Source of the DNA: Bos javanicus
Lineage: Eukaryota > Chordata > Mammalia > Artiodactyla > Bovidae
NCBI RefSeq assembly: GCF_032452875.1
Contig: NW_026893632.1
Span: forward strand, 434,001-498,000
DNA length: 64,000 nt
Direction: 5' to 3'
The first letter of the stretch is position 1. The number at the start of each line of letters is the position of its first letter. A model generated the notes under the pieces. It did not search any database and was not told the DNA's origin. It saw only the letters and a program-made list of their open reading frames with translations. The position numbers and the translations under genes were made by a program. Shown one piece after another: positions 25,423 to 35,715 of this stretch.

Positions 25423-25435
25423 TGGACAAAGGTCA
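25423..25435 (+). promoter_or_regulatory. DR1-like nuclear-receptor site in LTR U3
   Basis: TGGACAAAGGTCA is two hexamer half-sites with one spacer base (TGGACA, A, AGGTCA), the arrangement bound by HNF4, RXR and PPAR-type receptors. It also includes the NBRE-type octamer AAAGGTCA. It lies about 30 bp inside the LTR and is kept in nearly all copies; unit 25 has AAAGATCA. Binding is inference. Confidence 0.45.
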
Positions 25436-25508
25436 TGAGGAAGGAGGCTCGGCATACGCAAATGCGGGATCGAGCCTCAGGAGTCCACCCGGATGTTCTC
25501 GAGCATCT

Positions 25509-25524
25509 CCCCCCCCCAAAAAAA
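25509..25524 (+). repeat. C-then-A homopolymer tract in the LTR
   Basis: C9 followed by A7 in this copy. Across units the run varies from about C5 to C9 and A4 to A9, with occasional G or T interruptions (units 10, 13, 16, 17). It accounts for most of the 1-4 bp differences in unit length. Confidence 0.85.
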
Positions 25525-25808
25525 CCAGAGTCTGCCTACTGTATTGCTTTGTGCTCTCACCTCTGATTTCATTGGGGGCTGTCCCCCACCACCATCTCGC
25601 TCTCTCTGTCAAAGAGTTAACTTACAGCTCCAATTCATAAAGTTCCTTGTCATTCTTCCCTTTAACTTCCAGCTGAGTCTCCATCTGGAGCGCGGAACCC
25701 ACCACGCTTACTAATTATGCCTGGGCTGCTAAGACCCACTCGAGAAGGTGTCTAGGGTGAGGCACCTTTCGCTATTCGAGAGGGCGCCTGCGGCCTATGT
25801 AAGTGGTG

Positions 25809-25831
25809 CAAACTTCTTGTCTTGAAGTTTG
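25809..25831 (+). other. Perfect 8-bp inverted repeat in the LTR
   Basis: CAAACTTC, a 7-nt spacer (TTGTCTT) and GAAGTTTG form a perfect 8-bp stem. It abuts the inverted CCAAT box and is essentially invariant among the 25 LTR copies. Role unknown; it could be a dimeric protein site or chance structure. Confidence 0.5.
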
Positions 25832-25836
25832 ATTGG
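25832..25836 (-). promoter_or_regulatory. Inverted CCAAT box of the LTR
   Basis: ATTGG within GATTGGTC, about 100 bp upstream of the TATA box. Position and orientation are typical of NF-Y sites in LTR promoters. Present in all units. Confidence 0.55.
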
Positions 25837-25932
25837 TCTTCCGCGTAAACCAAGCTACTCAGTCTCTTTTCTCCACCGAATTTTCCTACTGAGCTCTCCT
25901 CATACTATTATTCTTGACATCTCTGATTAGCA

Positions 25933-25940
25933 TATAAATA
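25933..25940 (+). promoter_or_regulatory. TATA box of the LTR
   Basis: TATAAATA lies about 58 bp before the LTR 3' end and is conserved in 24 of 25 units (TACAAATA in unit 20). A start ~28 nt downstream would leave only ~35 nt for R plus U5, which is short even for betaretrovirus-like LTRs. No AATAAA occurs in the LTR, so TATAAA may have doubled as the poly(A) signal. The promoter role is inference. Confidence 0.6.
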
Positions 25941-26000
25941 GTCGCCTAGGCCATCTCTCCTTCGAATACCCTGGATCAGTTGGGGCTGGTCCCCGGCAGG

Positions 26001-26018
26001 TGGCGACCGAACAGGGAC
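26001..26018 (+). other. Primer binding site, tRNA-Lys3 type
   Basis: TGGCGACCGAACAGGGAC matches the standard tRNA-Lys3 PBS TGGCGCCCGAACAGGGAC at 17 of 18 positions. It follows the LTR CA end by two bases. The same A at position 6 is in every unit, so it predates amplification. The satellite resumes at the next base (CTCAGGAGG). Confidence 0.85.
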
Positions 26019-26258
26019 CTCAGGAGGCAATACTCAAAGAGCTGAGCAGACACGAACCACGCAACCAGCAGGCAATAAGCATGGAGCTCAGCAGTGACGA
26101 ATCATGCTGCTCAACTGGCAATAATCAAGCACGTGACCAGGCAGGAATCACGCAGCTCAGCTGGCAATTGTCAAGCATATGAGCCGACAGGAATCACGCA
26201 GCTCAGCTGGCAATTGTCATGCAGATGAGCCGGCAGGAATCACGCAGCTCAGCAGGCC
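26019..26258 (+). repeat. 46-bp repeat block, unit 5 (example for all units)
   Basis: Five units of 45-46 bp, each beginning GGCAAT and ending in CAGCTCAGC or similar. It aligns unit by unit with the A islands, for example GGCAATACTCAAAGAGC here against GGCAATAAACAAAGAGC there. Units 3, 6 and 8 carry six copies. The 60-codon GTG-start frame that begins at the PBS and runs through this block recurs in every unit and is not a gene. Confidence 0.88.
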
Positions 26259-26809
26259 CTGATCACGTGACTCTGCAGGCACAGATCACGTGGCTGATCA
26301 AGTCCAGATCACGTGACTGAGCATGCACTGATCACGTGGCTATCATGCACTGATGACGTGACTGCGCATGCACTGATGACGTGGCTGATCGGGCACTGAT
26401 CACATGGCTCATCATGCACTGATCACGTGTTTATCAGGCAATGATCAGTGACTGACAGGCGCTGATCATGGGACTGTGCACGCACTGATCACGTGGCTAT
26501 CATGCACTGATCACGTGACTGCGCATGCACTGATGACGTGGCTGTTCGGGCACTGAGCACGTGTTTATCAGGCAGTGATCAGTGACTGACAGGCGCTGAT
26601 CAGGGGACTGTGCACGCACTGATCAGGTGGCTGATCAGGAACTGACCACCTGACCGCGCATGCAGTGATCACGTGGCTGGTCGTTCACTGATCACGTGTT
26701 TATCATACGGTGATCACGTGACTGAGAGGCGCTGATCACGTGACTGTGCCGTCAGTGATCACGTGGCTGAGCAGGCACTGATATCGTGACTGAGCATGCA
26801 CTGATCATG
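26259..26809 (+). repeat. Diverged 23-mer block, unit 5 (example for all units)
   Basis: About 550 bp of ordered, diverged 23-mers. Its first and last parts both contain CGTGACTGAGCATGC followed by ACTGATCA (starts at 26312 and 26785, 473 bp apart). The GATGACGTG and GCGCATGC variants are specific to this block. Confidence 0.88.
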
Positions 26810-27430
26810 TGCCGGGAGCCGGGGAGGCATTCCACTCTGGACAAAGGTCATGAGGAAGGAGGCTCGGCATACGCAAATGCGGGATCAAGCCTCAGGAGTC
26901 CACCCGGATGTTCTCGAGCATCTCCCCCCAAAAAAACCGGAGTCTGCCTACTGTATTGCTTTGTGCTCTCACCTCTGATTTCACTGGGGGCTGTCCCCCA
27001 CCACCATCTCGCTCTCTCTGTCAAAGAGTTAACTTAGAGCTCCAATTCATAAAGTTCCTTGTCATTCTTCCCTTTAACTACCAGCTGAGTCTCCATCTGG
27101 AGCGCAGAACCCACCACGCTTACTAATTATGCCTGGGCTGCTAAGACCCACTCGAGAAGGTGTCTAGGGTGAGGCACCTTTCGCTATTCGAGAGGGCGCC
27201 TGCGGCCTACGTAAGTGGTGCAAACTTCTTGTCTTGAAGTTTGATTGGTCTTCCGCGTAAACCAAGCTACTCAGTCTCTTTTCTCCACCGAATTTTCCTA
27301 CTGAGCTCTCCTCATACTATTATTCTTGACATCTCTGATTAGCATATAAATAGTTGCCTAGGCTATCTCTCCTTCGAATACCCTGGATCAGTTGGGGCTG
27401 GTCCCCGGCAGGTGGCGACCGAACAGGGAC
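26810..27430 (+). mobile_element. LTR + PBS, unit 6
   Basis: LTR 26810-27410, PBS 27413-27430. TTTAACTACCAGC and TAGTTGCCTAGGCTATC variants. Unit of 1,323 bp (to 28132): one extra 46-mer but about six 23-mers lost, and the block at 27,720-27,890 has monomers like those of the flanking array (GGCTGATCATGCACT). Confidence 0.9.
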
Positions 27431-28132
27431 CTCAGGAGGCAATACTCAAAGAGCTGAGCAGACACGAACCACGCAACCAGCAGGCAATAAGCATGGAGCT
27501 CAGCAGTGACGCATCATGCTGCTCAACTGGCAATAATCAAGCCCGTGACCAGGCAGGAATCACGCAGCTCAGCTGGCAATTGTCAAGCAGATGAGCCGAC
27601 AGGAATCACGCAGCTCAGCTGGCAATTGTCATGCAGATGAGCCGGCAGGAATCACGCAGCTCAGCAGGCAATTGTCATGCAGATGAGCCAGCAGGAATCA
27701 CTCAGCTCAGCAGGCACTGATCACGTGACTCTGCATGCACTGATCACGTGGCTGATCATCACTGATCACGTGACTGATCATGCACTGATCACGTGGCTAT
27801 CATGCACTGATCACGTGACTGCGCATGCACTGATCACGTGGCTGATCATGCACTGATCACGTGGCTGATCATGCACTGATCACGTGTTTATCAGGCAGTG
27901 ATCAGTGACTCACAGGCGCTGATCAGGGGACTGTGCACGCACTGATCAGGTGGCTGATCAGGAACTGACCACCTGACCGCGCATGCAGTGATCACGTGGC
28001 TGGTCGTTCACTGATCACGTGTTTATCATACGGTGATCACGTGACTGAGAGCCGCTGATCACGTGACTGTGCCGTCAGTGATCACGTGGCTGAGCAGGCA
28101 CTGATATCGTGACTGAGCATGCACTGATCATG

Positions 28133-28753
28133 TGCCGGGAGCCGGGGAGGCATTCCACTCTGGACAAAGGTCATGAGGAAGGAGGCTCGGCATACGCAAA
28201 TGCGGGATCGAGCCTCAGGAGTCCACCAGGATGTTCTCGAGCATCTCCCCCCAAAAAAACCGGAGTCTGCCTACTGTATTGCTTTGTGCTCTCACCTCTG
28301 ATTTCACTGGGGGCTGTCCCCCACCACCATCTCGCTCTCTCTGTCAAAGAGTTAACTTACAGCTCCAATTCATAAAGTTCCTTGTCATTCTTCCCTTTAA
28401 CTTCCAGCTGAGTCTCCATCTGTAGCGCGGAACCCACCACGCTGACTAATTATGCCTGTGCTGCTAAGACCCACTCGAGAAGGTGTCTAGGGTGAGGCAC
28501 CTTTCGCTATTCAAGAGGGCGCCTGCGGCCTACGTAAGTGCTGCAAACTTCTTGTCTTGAAGTTTGATTGGTCTTTTGCGTAAACCAAGCTACTCAGTCT
28601 CTTTTCTCCACCGAATTTTCCTACTGAGCTCTCCTCATACTATTATTCTTGACATCTCTGATTAGCATATAAATAGTCGCCTAGGCCATCTCTCCTTCGA
28701 ATACCCTGGATCAGTTGGGGCTGGTGCCCGGCAGGTGGCGACCGAACAGGGAC
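28133..28753 (+). mobile_element. LTR + PBS, unit 7
   Basis: LTR 28133-28733, PBS 28736-28753. Many private changes: CCACCAGGATG, CATCTGTAGCGC, CACGCTGACTAATT, GCCTGTGCTGC, ATTCAAGAGG, CTTTTGCGTAAACC, GGTGCCCGGCA. Unit 1,412 bp (to 29544). Confidence 0.9.
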
Positions 28754-29544
28754 CTCAGGAGGCAATACTCAAAGAGCTGAGCAGACACGAACCACGCAAC
28801 CAGCAGGCAATAAGCATGGAGCTCAGCAGTGACGCATCATGCTGCTCAACTGGCAATAATCAAGCACGTGACCAGGCAGGAATCACGCAGCTCAGCTGGC
28901 AATTGTCAAGCAGATGAGCCGACAGGAATCACGCAGCTCAGCTGGCAATTGTCATGCAGATGAGCCGGCAGGAATCACGCAGCTCAGCAGGCCCTGATCA
29001 CGTGACTCTGCAGGCACTGATCACGTGGCTGATCAAGTCCAGATCACGTGACTGAGCATGCACTGATCACGTGGCTATCATGCACTGATGACGTGACTGC
29101 GCATGCACTGATGACGTGGCTAATCGGGCACTGATCACATGGCTCATCATGCACTGATCACGTGTTTATCAGGCAATGATCAGTGACTGACAGGCGCTGA
29201 TCATGGGACTGTGCACGCACTGATCACGTGGCTATCATGCACTGATCACGTGACTGCGCATGCACTGATGACGTGGCTGTTCGGGCACTGATCACGTGTT
29301 TATCAGGCAGTGATCAGTGACTGACAGGCGCTGATCAGGGGACTGTGCACGCACTGATCAGGTGGCTGATCAGGAACTGACCACCTGACCGCGCATGCAG
29401 TGATCACGTGGCTGGTCGTTCACTGATCACGTGTTTATCATACGGTGATCACGTGACTGAGAGGCGCTGATCACGTGACTGTGCCGTCAGTGATCACGTG
29501 GCTGAGCAGGCACTGATATCGTGACTGAGCATGCACTGATCATG

Positions 29545-30168
29545 TGCCGGGAGCCGGGGAGGCATTCCACTCTGGACAAAGGTCATGAGCAAGGAGGCTC
29601 GGCATACGCAAATGCGGGATGGAGCCTCAGGAGTCCACCCGGATGTTCTCGAGCATCTCCCCCCCCCAAAAAATCCGGAGTCTGCCTACTGTATTGCTTT
29701 GTGCTCTCACCTCTGATTTCACTGGGAGCTGTCCCCCACCACCATCTCGCTCTCTCTGTCAAAGAGTTAACCTACAGCTCCAATTCATAAAGTTCCTTGT
29801 CATTCTTCCCTTTAACTTCCAGCTGAATCTCCATCTGGAGCGCAGAACCCACCACGCTTACTAATTATGCCTGGGCTGCTAAGACCCACTCGAGAAGGTG
29901 TCTAGGGTGAGGCACCTTTCGCTATTCGAGAGGGCGCCTGCGGCCTACGTAAGTGGTGCAAACTTCTTGTCTTGAAGTTTGATTGGTCTTCCGCGTAAAC
30001 CAAGCTACTCAGTCTCTTTTCTCCACCGAATTTTCCTACTGAGCTCTCCTCATACTATTATTCTTGACATCTCTGATTAGCATATAAATAGTCGCCTAGG
30101 CCATCTCTCCTTCGAATACCCTGGATCAGTTGGGGCTGGTCCCCGGCAGGTGGCGACCGAACAGGGAC
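29545..30168 (+). mobile_element. LTR + PBS, unit 8
   Basis: LTR 29545-30148, PBS 30151-30168. GGGATGGAGCC, AAATCCGGAG and CTGGGAGCTG are private. Unit of 1,460 bp (to 31004) with one extra 46-mer, whose copy carries GATGAACCGAC. Confidence 0.9.
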
Positions 30169-31004
30169 CTCAGGAGGCAATACTCAAAGAGCTGAGCAGA
30201 CACGAACCACGCAACCAGCAGGCAATAAGCATGGAGCTCAGCAGTGACGAATCATGCTGCTCAACTGGCAATAATCAAGCCCGTGACCAGGCAGGAATCA
30301 CGCAGCTCAGCTGGCAATTGTCAAGCAGATGAGCCGACAGGAATCACGCAGCTCAGCTGGCAATTGTCAAGCAGATGAACCGACAGGAATCACGCAGCTC
30401 AGCTGGCAATTGTCATGCAGATGAGCCGGCAGGATTCACGCAGCTCAGCAGGCCCTGATCACGTGACTCTGCAGGCACTGATCACGTGGCTGATCAAGTC
30501 CAGATCACGTGACTGAGCATGCACTGATCACGTGGCTATCATGCACTGATGACGTGACTGCGCATGCACTGATGACGTGGCTGATCGGGCACTGATCACA
30601 TGGCTCATCATGCACTGATCACGTGTTTATCAGGCAATGATCAGTGACTGACAGGCGCTGATCATGGGACTGTGCACGCACTGATCACGTGGCTATCATG
30701 CACTGATCAGTGACTGCGCATGCACTGATGACGTGGCTGTTCGGGCACTGATCACGTGTTTATCAGGCAGTGATCAGTGACTGACAGGCGCTGATCAGGG
30801 GACTGTGCACGCACTGATCAGGTGGCTGATCAGGAACTGACCACCTGACCGCGCATGCAGTGATCACGTGGCTGGTCGTTCACTGATCACGTGTTTATCA
30901 TACGGTGATCACGTGACTGAGAGGCGCTGATCACGTGACTGTGCCGTCAGTGATCACGTGGCTGAGCAGGCACTGATATCGTGACTGAGCATGCACTGAT
31001 CATG

Positions 31005-31624
31005 TGCCGGGAGCCGGGGAGGCATTCCACTCTGGACAAAGGTCATGAGGAAGGAGGCTCGGCATACGCAAATGCGGGATCGAGCCTCAGGAGTCCACCC
31101 GGATGTTCTCGAGCATCTCCCCCCAAAAAAACCGGAGTCTGCCTACTGTATTGCTTTGTGCTCTCACCTCTGATTTCACTGGGGGCTGTCCCCCACCACC
31201 ATCTCGCTCTCTCTGTCAAAGAGTTAACTTACAGCTCCAATTCATAAAGTTCCTTGTCATTCTTCCCTTTAACTTCCAGCTGAATCTCCATCTGGAGCGC
31301 GGAACCCACCACGCTTACTAATTAGCCTGGGCTGCTAAGACCCACTCGAGAAGGTGTCTAGGGTGAGGCACCTTTCGCTATTCGAGAGGGCGCCTGCGGC
31401 CTACGTAAGTGGTGCAAACTTCTTGTCTTGAAGTTTGATTGGTCTTCCGCGTAAACCAAGCTACTCAGTCTCTTTTCTCCACCGAATTTTCCTACTGAGC
31501 TCTCCTCATACTATTATTCTTGACATCTCTGATTAGCATATAAATAGTCGCCTAGGCTATCTCTCCTTCGAATACCCTGGATCAGTTGGGGCTGGTCCCC
31601 GGCAGGTGGCGACCGAACAGGGAC
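31005..31624 (+). mobile_element. LTR + PBS, unit 9
   Basis: LTR 31005-31604, PBS 31607-31624. Has a 1-bp deletion, AATTAGCCTGGG for AATTATGCCTGGG, shared only with unit 10. Unit 1,411 bp (to 32415). Confidence 0.92.
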
Positions 31625-32415
31625 CTCAGGAGGCAATACTCAAAGAGCTGAGCAGACACGAACCACGCAACCAGCAGGCAATAAGCATGGAGCTCAGCAG
31701 TGACGCATCATGCTGCTCAACTGGCAATAATCAAGCACGTGACCAGGCAGGAATCACGCAGCTCAGCTGGCAATTGTCAAGCAGATGAGCCGACAGGAAT
31801 CACGCAGCTCAGCTGGCAATTGTCATGCAGATGAGCCGGCAGGAATCACGCAGCTCAGCAGGCCCTGATCACGTGACTCTGCAGGCACTGATCACGTGGC
31901 TGATCAAGTGCAGATCACGTGACTGAGCATGCACTGATCACGTGGCTATCATGCACTGATGACGTGACTGCGCATGCACTGATGACGTGGCTGATCGGGC
32001 ACTGATCACATGGCTCATCATGCACTGATCACGTGTTTATCAGGCAATGATCAGTGACTGACAGGCGCTGATCATGGGACTGTGCACGCACTGATCACGT
32101 GGCTATCATGCACTGATCACGTGACTGCGCATGCACTGATGACGTGGCTCTTCCGGCACTGATCACGTGTTTATCAGGCAGTGATCAGTGACTGACAGGC
32201 GCTGATCAGGGGACTGTGCACGCACTGATCAGGTGGCTCATCAGGAACTGACCACCTGACCGCGCATGCAGTGATCACGTGGCTGGTCGTTCACTGGTCA
32301 CGTGTTTATCATACGGTGATCACGTGACTGAGAGGCGCTGATCACGTGACTGTGCCGTCAGTGATCACGTGGCTGAGCAGGCACTGATATCGTGACTGAG
32401 CATGCACTGATCATG

Positions 32416-33036
32416 TGCCGGGAGCCGGGGAGGCATTCCACTCTGGACAAAGGTCATGAGGAAGGAGGCTCGGCATACGCAAATGCGGGATCGAGCCTCA
32501 GGAGTCCACCCGGATGTTCTCGAGCATCTCCTCCCCAAAAAAACCGGAGTCTGCCTAATGTATTGCTTTGTGCTCTCACCTCTGATTTCACTGGGGGCTG
32601 TCCCCCACCACCATCTCGCTCTCTCTGTCAAAGAGTTAACTTACAGCTCCAATTCATAAAGTTCCTTGTCATTCTTCCCTTTAACTTCCAGCTGAATCTC
32701 CATCTGGAGCGCGGAACCCACCACGCTTACTAATTAGCCTGGGCTGCTAAGACCCACTCGAGAAGGTGTCTAGGGTGAGGCACCTTTCGCTATTCGAGAG
32801 GGCGCCTGCGGCCTACGTAAGTGGTGCAAACTTCTTGTCTTGAAGTTTGATTGGTCTTCCGCGTAAACCAAGCTACTCAGTCTCTTTTCTCCACCGAATT
32901 TTCCTACTGAGCTCTCCTCATACTATTATTCTTGACATCTCTGATTAGCATATAAATAGTTGCCTAGGCTATCTCTCCTTCGAATACCCTGGATCAGTTG
33001 GGGCTGGTCCCCGGCAGGTGGCGACCGAACAGGGAC
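32416..33036 (+). mobile_element. LTR + PBS, unit 10
   Basis: LTR 32416-33016, PBS 33019-33036. Shares the AATTAGCC deletion with unit 9. The C-tract is interrupted (CTCCTCCCC) and CCTAATGTATTG is private. Unit 1,412 bp (to 33827). Confidence 0.92.
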
Positions 33037-33827
33037 CTCAGGAGGCAATACTCAAAGAGCTGAGCAGACACGAACCACGCAACCAGCAGGCAATAAGCAT
33101 GGAGCTCAGCAGTGACGCATCATGCTGCTCAACTGGCAATAATCAAGCACGTGACCAGGCAGGAATCACGCAGCTCAGCTGGCAATTGTCAAGCAGATGA
33201 GCCGACAGGAATCACGCAGCTCAGCTGGCAATTGTCATGCAGATGAGCCGGCAGGAATCACGCAGCTCAGCAGGCCCTGATCACGTGACTCTGCAGGCAC
33301 TGATCACGTGGCTGATCAAGTCCAGATCACGTGACTGAGCATGCACTGATCACGTGGCTATCATGCACTGATGACGTGACTGCGCATGCACTGATGACGT
33401 GCCTGATCGGGCACTGATCACATGGCTCATCATGCACTGATCACGTGTTTATCAGGCAATGATCAGTGACTGACAGGCGCTGATCATGGGACTGTGCACG
33501 CACTGATCACGTGGCTATCATGCACTGATCACGTGACTGCGCATGCACTGATGACGTGGCTGTTCGGGCACTGATCACGTGTTTATCAGGCAGTGATCAG
33601 TGACTGACAGGCGCTGATCAGGGGACTGTGCACGCACTGATCAGGTGGCTGATCAGGAACTGACCACCTGACCGCGCATGCAGTGATCACGTGGCTGGTC
33701 GATCACTGATCACGTGTTTATCATACGGTGATCACGTGACTGAGAGGCGCTGATCACGTGACTGTGCCGTCAGGGATCACGTGGCTGAGCAGGCACTGAT
33801 ATCGTGACTGAGCATGCACTGATCATG

Positions 33828-34451
33828 TGCCGGGAGCCGGGGAGGCATTCCACTCTGGACAAAGGTCATGAGCAAGGAGGCTCGGCATACGCAAATGCGG
33901 GATCGAGACTCAGGAGTCCACCTGGATGTTCTCGAGCATCTCCCCCCCCAAAAAAAACCGGAGTCTGCCTACTGTATTGCTTTGTGCTCTCACCTCTGAT
34001 TTCACTGGGGGCTGTCCCCCACCACCATCTCGCTCTCTCTGTCAAAGAGTTAACTTAGAGCTCCAATTCATAAAGTTCCTTGTCATTCTTCCCTTTAACT
34101 TCCAGCTGAATCTCCATCTGGAGCGCGGAACCCACCACGCTTACTAATTATGCCTGGGCTGCTAAGACCCACTCGAGAAGGTGTCTAGGGTGAGGCACCT
34201 TTCGCTATTCGAGAGGGCGCCTGCGGCCTACGTAAGTGGTGCAAACTTCTTGTCTTGAAGTTTGATTGGTCTTCCGCGTAAACCAAGCTACTCAGTCTCT
34301 TTTCTCCACCGAATTTTCCTACTGAGCTCTCCTCATACTATTATTCTTGACATCTCTGATTAGCATATAAATAGTCGCCTAGGCCATCTCTCCTTCGAAT
34401 ACCCTGGATCAGTTGGGGCTGGTCCCCGGCAGGTGGCGACCGAACAGGGAC
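33828..34451 (+). mobile_element. LTR + PBS, unit 11
   Basis: LTR 33828-34431, PBS 34434-34451. Unit of 1,888 bp (to 35715), because its 23-mer block contains an exact-length 473-bp tandem duplication. Confidence 0.92.
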
Positions 34452-34744
34452 CTCAGGAGGCAATACTCAAAGAGCTGAGCAGACACGAACCACACAACCA
34501 GCAGGCAATAAGCATGGAGCTCAGCAGTGACGCATCATGCTGCTCAACTGGCAATAATCAAGCACGTGACCAGGCAGGAATCACGCAGCTCAGCTGGCAA
34601 TTGTCAAGCAGATGAGCGGACAGGAATCACGCAGCTCAGCTGGCAATTGTCATGCAGATGAGCCGGCAGGAATCACGCAGCTCAGCAGGCCCTGATCACG
34701 TGATTCTGCAGGCACTGATCACGTGGCTGATCAAGTCCAGATCA

Positions 34745-35690
34745 CGTGACTGAGCATGCACTGATCACGTGGCTATCATGCACTGATGACGTGACTGCGC
34801 ATGCACTGATGACGTGGCTGATCGGGCACTGATCACATGGCTCATCATGCACTGATCACGTGTTTATCAGGCAATGATCAGTGACTGACAGGCGCTGATC
34901 ATGGGACTGTGCACGCACTGATCACGTGGCTATCATGCACTGATCACGTGACTGCGCATGCACTGATGACGTGGCTGTTCGGGCACTGATCACGTGTTTA
35001 TCAGGCAGTGATCAGTGACTGACAGGCGCTGATCAGGGGACTGTGCACGCACTGATCAGGTGGCTGATCAGGAACTGACCACCTGACCGCGCATGCAGTG
35101 ATCACGTGGCTGGTCGTTCACTGATCACGTGTTTATCATACGGTGATCACGTGACTGAGAGGCGCTGATCACGTGACTGTGCCGTCAGTGATCACGTGGC
35201 TGAGCAGGCACTGAGATCGTGACTGAGCATGCACTGATCACGTGGCTATCATGCACTGATGACGTGACTGCGCATGCACTGATGACGTGGCTGATCGGGC
35301 ACTGATCACATGGCTCATCATGCACTGATCACGTGTTTATCAGGCAATGATCAGTGACTGACAGGCGCTGATCATGGGACTGTGCACGCACTGATCACGT
35401 GGCTATCATGCACTGATCACGTGACTGCGCATGCACTGATGACGTGGCTGTTCGGGCGCTGATCACGTGTTTATCAGGCAGTGATCAGTGACTGACAGGC
35501 GCTGATCAGGGGACTGTGCACGCACTGATCAGGTGGCTGATCAGGAACTGACCACCTGACCGCGCATGCAGTGATCACGTGGCTGGTCGTTCACTGATCA
35601 CGTGTTTATCATATGGTGATCACGTGAATGAGAGGCGCTGATCACGTGACTGTGCCGTCAGTGATCACGTGTCTGAGCAGGCACTGATAT
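34745..35690 (+). repeat. 473-bp tandem duplication in unit 11
   Basis: Copies at 34745-35217 and 35218-35690. Both start at CGTGACTGAGCATGC, and the same motif begins again at 35691, so one exchange between the two ends of the 23-mer block explains it. The junction carries a private GAGATCGTG. Confidence 0.85.
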
Positions 35691-35715
35691 CGTGACTGAG
35701 CATGCACTGATCATG

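Larger units (their letters stand above)
25395..26018 (+). mobile_element. LTR + PBS, unit 5 (reference copy)
   Basis: Endogenous-retrovirus LTR in + orientation, 25395-25998 (604 bp), bounded by a perfect 7-bp terminal inverted repeat TGCCGGG...CCCGGCA. A 2-nt GG spacer follows, then an 18-nt PBS (26001-26018) matching the tRNA-Lys3 type at 17 of 18 positions. TG(N2)GGGAGCCG at the 5' end resembles class II (betaretrovirus-like, IAP/ERV-K) LTRs. It contains a DR1-like site, a C/A tract, an inverted CCAAT box and a TATA box, annotated separately. No gag, pro, pol or env follows; satellite resumes directly after the PBS. The flanks show no 6-bp target duplication. LTR identity is strong; family name not assigned. 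Confidence 0.92.

Noticed and set aside
25480..25510. CENP-B box candidate (CCCGGATGTTCTCGAG in the LTR; TTCGAATACCCTGG near its end)
   Set aside because: Neither fits the essential TTCG....A..CGGG pattern; the first has an extra base and a wrong end, the second lacks the A and CGGG.
25395..25998. Ordinary solo LTR from recombination between two LTRs
   Set aside because: A solo LTR would not keep the PBS and would normally show a 6-bp target duplication; here the PBS is kept and no duplication is seen.
26001..26018. tRNA-Lys3 gene fragment
   Set aside because: Only the 18 nt complementary to the tRNA 3' end are present and they directly follow an LTR, so this is a primer binding site.
35218..35690. 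Second LTR lost from a full unit at the long spacer
   Set aside because: The extra 473 bp is entirely a second copy of 23-mer sequence with a clean repeat breakpoint, and contains no LTR or 46-mer remnants.
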